From: Euptelea pleiosperma
Taxonomy: Eukaryota > Streptophyta > Magnoliopsida > Ranunculales > Eupteleaceae
Length of the DNA: 64,000 bases
Direction of reading: 5' to 3'
Assembly (NCBI GenBank): GCA_035048495.1
Contig: CM068545.1
Coordinates: forward strand, 23,284,741-23,348,740
The position numbers and the translations under genes are program-made. The notes beneath the pieces are model-generated. The model had not been told where the DNA came from. It saw nothing but the letters and a program-made list of their open reading frames with translations, and did not search any database. Positions within the stretch are counted from its first letter, which is position 1. The number at the start of each line of letters is the position of its first letter. Shown piece by piece: positions 33,600 through 44,600 of this stretch.

Positions 33600-33960
33600 A
33601 GAGAGAGAGAGAGAGACATTTGGTACTTACCGCTGCCATCTGGGCCCACCGACTACATGGATGTTAAACCCACCCTTGGGAGACATTCAGACCAAAAATC
33701 AGCTTGTTTGATGATTTTTAGCTGTTGGATTTAGTTCCCAAAAAATGGTTGAATTCAATGGCTAGAGTTATGGCTAGAGATTACCAATTAGGGTGATTTT
33801 CGTTGTGTATATCAAGGGTGTGCTAAACATTTGTGGGGTCAGTGGGCCCAGAGGGGAGCGGCGAGTACCAAAAATCGCTGTACTGGACGCTTTTGGTGTC
33901 AAGTCTACCTTGTTACATCTTTTTCCTTTAAAAATTAGAAGCCCGTTTTTTCCAAGGTAC
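33600..33960. mobile_element. Foldback element of the dispersed family
   Basis: The left arm has cgctgccatctgggcccacc and gaccaaaaatcagcttg. The right arm mirrors it with cagtgggcccagaggggagc, and the terminus near 33905-33923 is ctaccttgttacatc. The structure parallels 34840-35217. The left end is not resolved because of the GA run at 33599-33617. Confidence 0.55.
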
Positions 33961-34559
33961 ATTTTAAAAAATGTTTGCATACTTAGTAGTCTGCACAATG
34001 TGTACAGATTTGTTTTATGCGTGGTCGTGCAGAATAGTTGTGCTCCATGATTCAAACGTGGGTTTTTATTTATTTTATTTTGAGAAAAATCTACAACATA
34101 GAATTCTTTATCAAACCTTTGGGCCCACTGATTCATGAATGTTTGGCCCACACCATGGTAGACCTACTACATCCGTGATTTCTAGCTGTTGGATTTGAGC
34201 ACTTTTCATCATGGGCTTGGAACCAATCCCACAGGTCTATTCATAAAGCTCATTATGAAAAAGGTTGGGGGATCGGGGAACAAAGGTTACCACCCTACTT
34301 TTCACCCGAATGAACTAACCATCTATCTACTCGAATCGGACGGTGGTTTCTGCCATTTACTTTTCGATAGTCATCCTAGCCAATCCGATTAGAGCCGACT
34401 AAAGTTAATCAGAGTATAGACCATCGTTGAGAGAAGATTATGAGTCTTCCTCTTCAAAAGGTGTATGATTTTTTCTCTCGAGTCTTTACTTCTTAGACTG
34501 ATATCACTGTCCTGTCTCCTCACTTTGCAGAGGGAAAATATTTTACTTTCCAAGAATAG

Positions 34560-34800
34560 TCCCTCAGTGGACCTATAAACCAAAAATAAGCCTGATTAGT
34601 GATTTACAACCTTCGGATCTTTGCACCCAAATAACGCTCAATAATGCTCGAACTCTTACCGTTAAAATCAACCGAATCGCTTAGAAATCACTAATTAGGT
34701 GGATTTTTAGTTTAGAGGTCCACTGGGACTGGCCAAACATCCATAAGGTCAGCGTCCACTAAAAGTGTACCACGTGGCCTGTGGTTTTGCATTGTGACAG
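34560..34800. mobile_element. Foldback element of the dispersed family
   Basis: One arm carries tggacctataaaccaaaaat and the mirror arm carries tttttagtttagaggtccac. Both arms carry the attagtgattt/aatcactaat pair. Sequence beyond each arm (34080-34560) holds another partial copy and no gene. Confidence 0.55.
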
Positions 34801-34839
34801 AAGCATCTGTCGGAACGCTGTGATAGAAGTTTGGAAAAA

Positions 34840-35217
34840 GATGTAACAAGGTATGCCTGAAACTTTTTCAAATGGAGAAGCACAGTTTTGGTTAATCACC
34901 GATGTCATCTGGGCCCATTAACCGCATGGATGTTTATCTCACCCCTTGGTGGATACACAGACTAAAAATCACCTTGATTGGTAATCTCTAACCATCAGAT
35001 TTTAGTACTTTTAAATGTGTTCTTATAGCCGTTTAATCCAACCATTTTTTGAGTACTAAAACCAACGGATAGAAATCTTCAATCAAGCTTCGTTTTGGTA
35101 CGAATGTCTATAAAGGGTTGGGCTAAACATCCATGCGGTCAGTGGCCAGATGGCAGCGGTGAGTAACATAAATGCGGTTCCGCATTTGAAAAGACCGCAG
35201 GTATACCTTGTTACATC
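34840..35217. mobile_element. Foldback element with terminal gatgtaacaaggta repeats
   Basis: It starts gatgtaacaaggtatgcctg and ends, reversed, gatgtaacaaggtatacctg. The inner arms match along nearly their full length (ctgggcccattaaccgcatg against the mirrored catgcggtcagtggccag). It lies directly upstream of the C2 gene's 5' flank. No coding sequence. Confidence 0.7.
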
Positions 35218-35220
35218 ACG

Positions 35221-35647
35221 ACCCTAGAAGTTTTACTCTTCCCTTACGACACTTATTTCCACGTCACCCCCAACATGGGATCCACAACACCCTCAACAAA
35301 CGGTCGACCCACATAAACCTTATTTACAGTTACAGTTCAAGTTCTCTTCATTTTCCATGATTTTTCCCTAAAACCTAATAATCTTAGGGGTAATTCAGAA
35401 TTTAATGACATAAAATCGATGATTTTAATAGTTCGGTTTCCATTTCTTTGCCAGATATTGAAATTAATGGCGTTCGATTTCGCTTTGTGGACTGTTCTGG
35501 TTCTTACGGATGATTAAACAGTGATTCATGGAAGATAAATTAGATCTGGTTGCTGATTTCTGAAACTGGAAAGTTTTGAAATCTGGGTTTTGGATTATTT
35601 GAATTGTTTAACGTGCCTTTTTATTAGGTTGGATTTTAGCAACAGAG
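35221..35647 (+). promoter_or_regulatory. 5' flank and probable leader of the C2 gene, with two short upstream ORFs
   Basis: This is the only non-repetitive sequence upstream of the start codon. Two upstream ATGs open short frames of 16 codons (35467-35517) and 11 codons (35528-35563). They would matter only if the leader is unspliced and includes them. I cannot place a transcription start, and no convincing TATA box is visible. Confidence 0.4.
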
Positions 35648-38600
35648 ATGGATATAACAGAGGTTTCGATCATACATCACATTGGAATCGTGCTCGTTTT
35701 GCTTTGGATCTTCTCTTCTTTCAGTTGTAGCCACCCTGTTGTTTACTTCATATCCTTAATCTATCTCTACCAGGTATGACCTCTTTATCTTTGATTCTTT
35801 CTGTTTTTTCAATCATGCAAACACTTGAATTAGAAGATTAACGCGGTCGGAGAAAAATTCCTGCAATTTTAAAGAGATGGATTTTATGGTTCCAATGTTT
35901 GAGAATCCTGTGATGTTTACTTCTTCCGAGGAAGATAGATGCATGATAAAGCTCTCGAGTTTCACTTGTCTGAAACGCCATAAGAGTAAGGCCCGAACTG
36001 TAAACACTAGAGGCAACTGATCATTTAGGGGTCGGGAAAGGTAGGCCATTGATTGGCCTGTTTACATTATGAAACCTTGAAAATTCTATAGAGATGGGTT
36101 TATTATTCCAATGTTTTAGATTCTTGTGATGTTACTTCTTCTAAGGAAGATTGACAGCATGACAAAGCTCTCGAGCCAACATGTTCCAGCACCTCGGTTT
36201 CACTTGTCTGAAAAATTATAAGAATTAGACCAGTAACTGTAAAAACTAGGGGCAACTGACCATTTAGGGGTCGGGAAAGGTAGGCCATTGATTGGCCCAT
36301 TTACATTGTGAAGCCTTGAAAGTTCTAAAGAGATGGGTTTATTGTTCCAATGTTTGAGAATTTTGTGATGTTACTTTTTGTTTGTAAGAGTCATGCAACA
36401 TGTTCCAACACCTCAGTTTCACTTGTCTGAAAAGCTATCAGAATTAGGCCAGAACTATGAACTCTAGGGGCAACTGATCATTTATGTATCATGAAAGATA
36501 GGCCATTGATTGGCCCATTTAATTGTGAAACCCTGAAAATTCTAAAGAGATGGGTTTATTGTTCCAATGTTTAAGAATCTCGTGATGTTACTTCTTTTAA
36601 GTAAGACTGACAGCATGCCAAAGTTCTCGAGCCAATATGTTCCAACACCTCAGTTTCACTTGTCTGAAAATTTATTAGGATAGAACTGCAAACACTAGTG
36701 ACAACTGACCATTTAGGAATTGTGAAAGAGAGGCCATTGATTGGCCCGTTTACACATCTAAGAAGATCCACTAATTCCCGAAAATTTAGAAGAAAGGAAT
36801 TGAAAAGTATTTACCAAGTTAAATTAAATCAGTTTCTTGTTAGTTATACAGTGTATTTCCTTATCTATTTGAGCTTTTGTTGGTCTTTCGAAAGGTCCAT
36901 GAACGTTATGTCCTGAGATTGCGGAAGAAATTACAATTTGAGGAAAGAAAACAAGCAAATCAGAGGAAGGTAAGTTCCATTTTCCACTTGCCAGTAAGTT
37001 GGTGGTGATCTATTCTCAATGGGTCTTTTCCATTCAGTGGGCTACATCATTTGTTGATTTAGAAACTTTTGGATTGTTCCTGGACAAATGAGAAGACCTT
37101 AACAGATTGGAGAATGCCTGACTATTTTTTTCTTTACTTCAGCTACTTTCCGATTCAGAAACAGTGCGGTGGTTGAATCAGGCAGTTGAGAGGCTCTGGC
37201 CTATATGCATGGAACAGATAGCATCACAAAAAATCCTCCTCCCCATCATACCTTGGTTCTTGGAGAAGTACAAACCGTGGACTGCTGTATGAATCCACAT
37301 TCTGAATAGTTTGTACCCCATAGATCATCCTATGACATGTACTCTTTTGCCATTGTAAATCCTAATCACCACCGATAATTTTGTCTGAAGTATTTCTTTC
37401 ATAATACTTTCTTTATTGAATACCATATTTATGTTGAAACTAGCAGTTAGGTTTTCTCTGTGTTATGACGCTTTGTGCCACTATGTCCTGGGATGCTTGT
37501 ATTAGGGTGTAGATTCAGCTAGAATGACTTGGCTGACTCAGTTATTTAATGTCGATGTTGAGGTATACTTCGACCTTCTGGGAAAGGGAAAATTTCAGCA
37601 AACTTTTCGATGCAATGTGGAAAAATTGCATTTTTTCTAGGAAATTATGGAAATATTGTTGAAATGATTGAAAAATTGGGTGAATTTTGTTGAAACTTTA
37701 GAAATTGAAGCCATCAAACTATAAGAAATAACTATATGAAGTGTGGAAATGAATTTCATAGCATTTTGTTATATGCCGAAGTAGATATTTGACAGCCTTA
37801 TTGTAAGAGACGACTAATTTACATGAAAATGATTATAATCATTAAATAATATCACATCAAGTGTAATATATTAAATTAAAAGAGTACACGACACATCACA
37901 AATGGGGTCATGCCACATAGAAAGTATGTGCCACGTGGCATTTTAACCGGGGGGGGGGGGGGGGGGGGGGGGGGGTCTCACCAAACTTTGTATGAGACCC
38001 ATCCCATACAATCGTCGCTGTTTTTTATATTAGCTTGCTCATATATATAGTTGGGTAAACCATTGGTGGACATTCTTTTAAGGTCACTTATATCAATTAG
38101 CAAAGCATTCAACAAGTTATTAGCATCTCTAAGGTTTACACCGTTGTATGGTCATCAAGGTTCATGTGATGTGAATCTCAAGAACCATTATAGAATGTCA
38201 ACTTCAACAGTGCTCATTTATAAATGTTCTAATTCCTAACCACATATATTATTAATATTAATAACGGGAGATTGATGTAGACTCGGTAAAATATTGCTGA
38301 ACAAAAAGATATGGACTAGGTCCTTCCTAAAAAAAATAAAGAAATATATAGGCTAGGCTAGGTACATATGGTAGTATCAAGAGAACTTTAATGTCAACCC
38401 ATGGACATCAAATGTTTTGATGTTCACCCCCAAAAATGCCACGTGGCTCAGTCTTTCAGGCCCACTGACCCCATAAATGTTTAGCCCACCCCTTTGTATA
38501 TGTACACACCCTTTTTGTCAAAATTTTTAAAGAAATAATCGAAATAAAGCAAATTATCTCTTGCCATTTTAAATTTTTGAACAAAAAACACTATTCATCA

Positions 38601-41600
38601 AACTTTCACCTAAAATGAATAGTGATTTCCTGCAAAAAAAAATTTAAAAAGAAATGTTAGTTGATTTCTTGGGGAAAGAAATATTTTGCAAAAATTACGA
38701 AATTTAATACCTTGCTTGGAAGTATGTTTTTGCACACACACACACGTATGTATGTGTATAGGAACCTATTATAAAGATATGTGTAATTATCTGTTTTTTG
38801 AGAATTTTCATGCATATAATGTATTTGATATGTGCAGAAGGAAGCTGTGATTCAACACCTGTACTTGGGAAGGAACCCACCTATGTTCACAGATATAAGG
38901 GTTCTTGGTCAATCTTCTGATGATGACCACTTGGTATGTAACACTAACCTAGTAAATCTTCTGATGATGACCACTTGGTATGTAACACTGACCTAGTAAA
39001 TCTTCAGATGATGACCACTTGGTATTTATCACTGACCTAGTCATTCAAGTGATCTGTATCATTCATGTAAGCCTAGTCACCACAATTTATCTACTTCCTA
39101 ACCATGGCAAGATTTCATGATTAAGTAATTGCAGGTTCTAGAGTTGGGAATGAATTTTCTCACAGCGGATGATATGAGTGCAATACTTGCTGTGAAGCTA
39201 AGGAAAAGATTAGGATTTGGCATTTGGGCAAAGCTGCATGTGACAAGCATGCACGTCGAAGGAAAGGTATAGATATTAATATGGCATTCTTCTGTTAGTT
39301 AGTTTAGTTACCTGTTCTAGCTTTTTATTACCATAGAAAATTATAAGAAATTGAATATAAAGCATGCGAGTAAAAAATTGTAAAATTAGTAGGATATTTT
39401 ACTCAGATGTACAAATATCAAGCGGTGGAGGTACTATAATTGCAACTCATGTAAAGATGCATAAAAAACACAATTTTTTACATGAATATGGAGAGTCGGG
39501 AATAATAAACTCTTGTTTTACATTATTATTCGGAGGAACATATATCCAACATATCAGCCAATTAATATGGATGATTCAGTTTGCCTGTGAACTATCCTTG
39601 CATTTGTATAACTTGACAAGAAATTCAATTTGAACTTCTCACATCCCAAAGCAGTCTAGCATCATTAGTAGACAAGGGAGGATGCTGACTTATCAGTAGT
39701 TTAAGGGAAATGTGGGGAGCCAATATTCATGGTTTAGGCATTATGAAGCACCACTATGTTATGGCTTTAACTTCACACTATTTCCTTCCCGGTTACTTTT
39801 AGCTTTTGGCCATATCAAGGTGACACAACCTCCCACAACTATCATTTTGGGGGAAAAAACTGGTTGCTTGCTAATCCTTCCCTCTTGCCTTGACTATAAC
39901 TAACCAAGAGCTTCTCGGGCTTGATGCTTTTGGATTCTCTTGGAAATCATACAAAAGAACTCATCGGCGCCCAAATCAGTAAGTGCATAAACAGTAGTTC
40001 TGTGGAAGATTTTAAAAAAAATGAAGTCTTCATACCTCGAGGGGGAAGGGCTTGTTTATAGGATTCGCACTTGCTTAGCTATGCGGTGTCCTTGCTTTAT
40101 TAGGAGTCGAGTGATATCTTGAGATTTCTATTCGAAGAGAGACTATACAATTTTAGAAGTCTTTCCAATTTGGCCCTTTTGAGGATCTTTCTTGGATGTT
40201 GTTTCCTTTTCGAATTCAAATCTATGTCAGTCTAGTTAGCAATTCAGAGTGCGGCAAAAAATACAGTACGGAAAATGTTCGAGTACAATTTGGGTTTGTC
40301 ACTTAAAAAATGCATTAAACAATTGTGCAAAAGTAATTTAAAAATAAAATAAAACCAGAAAAGCAAAATATTGACAATTTTTTGTCTTATAAAATGATTT
40401 TCATGTTCAAAACTAAATAATCTGGGAATAATTCAAAAAAGTTAATGAATTATTCGAGAATAATTCGATCATATGCACGAATTTTTTTAAACCTTTGAAT
40501 AGGACGTTGGTCGGTTCGTTTTTTGAATAATTCGAACAGTTCACATATAATTCAAGAATTTACTAACTATACTCAGTGCTTAATGTTATCCAATGTTTTT
40601 GGCCGTACAAGTCTAGGTGTTTGGCAAGTGCATTTTTTGACAACTAGAGGTCAACTAATCATGCCTATGAATGTGTGATCATTCGTCGGTTACATTTCCT
40701 TTCTACTCAGTCAAATCCATAAATTTGGGTCCATGGGTATACATCCAAGGTGTATAGGGTTGGTTATTTCCCCTTCAAATGATAATACATATCTCGAGCT
40801 TTGGCCAAAATGGCTCAAATTGTATCTAAGCATGTATTTCATCGATGTATGTCATCAATACCGTGAACAAGGGCTTCTTCTCAAAAGGTTGGTTCTTCAA
40901 ATCCCTAGGGCTTTTGTCTCATTCTCGTTTCCTGTTTGTTCGGGGCCTTCTCCTTGGTTCTTTAGTCTAGTTGGCTCTCTGGCATTTTTTAGGCCAAGGA
41001 CACTTTGAACGGCTACTACATTATATTCCATCTTCGATTGATGATCTTCTTCAAGCTTGGCATATTTCTTAGCTTGGACAAGAAGTTTGTTGCACCTCAT
41101 AGTTGGTTCTATACCAAAAAATCATATTTTGAACTTCACATACCTAGGGTTTAATTAAATCAATAAAGTGAAAAATAAAGTAGAAAAGATTTGGAGAGAA
41201 GAATATGAGAATTGAGATGAATAGAGAAGGGAAATCCTGTATCATATGGAACACAATTTGTCACATTCATTTTACTGAGGTGAAAGACAACGAAATACCC
41301 ATAGTACCCAAGTTACATTGAAACAGAGAAAATAAAGGCATAACCGACACTCCCCCTCAAGCTGGTACAAAGATATCTGTCATTCCCAACCCAACTTGAT
41401 TAACATATTTTGAAGAAAACCCTTATTAACACCCTTAATCAGAACATCTGCAACTTGCTATCTTATCTTGACATATGGTGTGCAAATATGGCCACTCCTC
41501 AACTTCTCATTGATTTAGATGTCAACCTCTATGTGCTTGGTCCTATCATGTTGGAATGGGTTATGGACAATGCTAATGGTAGCTTTATTGTTGCAATATA

Positions 41601-44600
41601 AGCTCATTGGTTCTTGAACTTGATTCCCAACTCGTCCAGCATAATCTTCAACCATAAGAGTTCACATAGTCCATGGGCTATAAACTGAAACTTTGCCTCT
41701 GCGCTAGATATAAGCACCACAAACTATTTCTTGCTTCTCCAAAAAACCAAGTTACATCCAACAAAGATATATAGTAACCAGATGTTGATCGATGATCAGT
41801 AATAGAACCTGCCCAATCTGCGTCAATATATGCTTCCACACCCAAATAGTAGACCTTTGCCTAGAGAGCCCGTGAGATGCCTAGGAACTGTGTTGGCAGC
41901 CTCAAGGTTAGATGCTCAAGGAGCATGCATAAATTGGCTGATTACATTAATCACAAATGCAATGTCAGGGTGTGTAAGCTAAAGGTAAATCAGCCTATGG
42001 AATTTGGCTACATCAATAAGGCGTCACCATCCACATCATTAAGCCAATGAGTTGAGTCAATAGACGTGTCAACAAGCTTGTCACCAAGGTTACCAGCTTC
42101 ATTTAACAAGTCAAGAATATACTTCCTCTGAGGGATGAATATCCCTTTTTTCGGCTGAGCTACTTTAATTCTCCGAAAATATTTCAAGGGTCCAAGATCT
42201 TTAATCTCAAATAACATCCCCAAAAACTTTTTCAACTCTTGCACTTCCTCCGAGTCATTTTGTGTCACCACAATGTCATCCACGTAAACTATGAGAGCAA
42301 TAATTCTGTCTTGCTTGCATTTGATGAACAATGTGTTGTGAGCTTGGCTCTGTACATACCCGATCTTCTTAATTGTTCCACTGAATCTCTCAAACCAGGA
42401 TCGAGGTGATTGTTTCAACCCATGCAAGGCTTTCTTCAGTTTATAGACCTGATTCTTACTGCCCTCACATTTGAATCCTAGTGGCATAATCATATACACC
42501 TCCTCCAACTCACCATGGAGGAAGGTGTTAGCAGAGGGTATGTTCTCGTTAGTGTTGTGTTGGCCCGACAACGCATTGGTATTCATAGTTGTTTCGCCTT
42601 TCCCCAACAGGTCAATCTGTTGGGGTAAATGGTTGTTTAACATGGTATCAAAGCCTTAAGGCCTGACAGGTCGTGGGTTCAAGTTTCCAGCGGAGTGTAT
42701 TCCCGTTGAGGGGGCGTGTTAGCGGAGGGTATGTTCTCGCACGCGTGTTGTGTTGGCCCGACGACCCATTATATTCATAGTTGTTTCGCCTTTCCCCAAC
42801 AATTCAATCTTTTGGGGTAAATGGTTGTTTAACAGAAAGCATTCTTCATATTCAACTGATGTAAAGGCCGAGGCATATTGCTATCAGGGAGAAAAAATCG
42901 AATGGAGTTCGTCTTGGCATATGGTGTAAAAGCCTCCTGATAGTCAATCCCATATGTCTAAGTGAACCATTTTGCCACTAATGTTATTATAATCCTTGTG
43001 TTGTCAATTCGAAGCTTTTTTTTATTATTATTGCTTTTATAACCTTGGAGAATTGGTGCATCGGCCTTCAGATGATTTGGACCTTTGATGCGCTTCAGAT
43101 CATGTTTGCTCTTCATCGACTCATCGTGGAAGATCTTTGGCATTTTTGGAAGACTCTTCTAGTGCTTCCTCGGTGTGTTCAGGCTGTGTTGTTAGGCCTT
43201 TTAGTTCCTTAGTATGTGATCCAATCGTCCTATCATTGATCCATTTGTTTGGGTGCTCTCTGCACCCATTTGCTGGTGTTGGTTGCCCTAACTAGGCCAC
43301 CGGTCTCTGTACCGGTGGCATCTCGATTGGTCTACCGACGCCTCAATCTGTGCCATTCCACCTTGACCAATCATTGTTTTGGCCAAAGTTGCTATAAATA
43401 CCCCCTACCTGCCTCATTTCTCACCAACTCATGCCCCATCATTTGCAATGCTTTGAGCTAGAAGAAGAGTTCCTTTGTGAGAATCTCCCTCCCACACACC
43501 CCCCCCCCCCCATTTTTCTTGACCATTTGTGACTTGCCTTGATCCGATCGAGCATCCTTTTGCAAGTCATCCGAGTCTTCTTGAGTGAAGTTGTGCTTGG
43601 CGTTCGCTTCATCCTCGAAGCTTCATTCCTCTCCGATCTTACTATTTAGAAGGTAACTTTGTTTATTAGTTTGTGAGCCTTTTCTAGAAAGACTCCTTGG
43701 TTAATATATTATCATCTTTGTTGGTTAAGGAGTTTGGATTCTCTCCTAAACTTTTTTGGAGTTAGCTTTGCTCGAGTCAAGTGGATTCTTGACTCGTTAA
43801 AGTCTAGTAGAATACTAGACTTCGTATTAGTCTCGATTGCGACTGAGTATGGGTTCTTTATCATAATCTTTCATTGTAAGTTGTCCTAAGTAATTGAATT
43901 AAAAAGGTGTTAGCTTGTTGGAGCTTTTGAGAATGGACGTAGGTGTGGATACACCGAACCACTATATATCTTTGTGTTGTAGATTGTGTCTGTAAGTTGA
44001 TTATTGTTTTACATTTGTTCAAGTTTATCCTTACATCTTAGTAATCAACTTAGTATAATTTTAAAATAGACCTGTTCAACCCCCCCCCTCTATGTCTTTT
44101 CGTATTAGTATTAAGGGAATTTCAACTAGTCTGGCCTTATACCTTGTCAATTGAACCATTGGCCTTATATTTCTTTATATATACCCATTTGCATCCAACT
44201 GGCTCCTTCCCTTGGGTAAGGTCACAAAATTCCATGTGTCATTTTTATCAAGGGCTCTCCTCTTCAAACATGGTTTCCTTTCACTTTTTTTTTTATAAGT
44301 GCTTCCTTTCACTTGGATTGAGAAAGGGCATCTAAAACTTTTAAACACTAGAAGACATACGATTTATCAGGTCACAAGTTGTTAACAGGGATTTGCACAA
44401 AAAAAATTGATCTTGCATCCCAAGAAGTAGGGCACGGGTCACTTCAAGTAAGTGTCTGTATTTACTCTCTGTAACCATTCCGTTGAGGGGTTTTAACACT
44501 GTACGTTGATGATCAATTCCATATTTCCATGTTCCTTAAAATAAGACTTATGCTCCCATTCATATACTCTCCTCATTGTTAGACCGAAAGATTTGAATTT

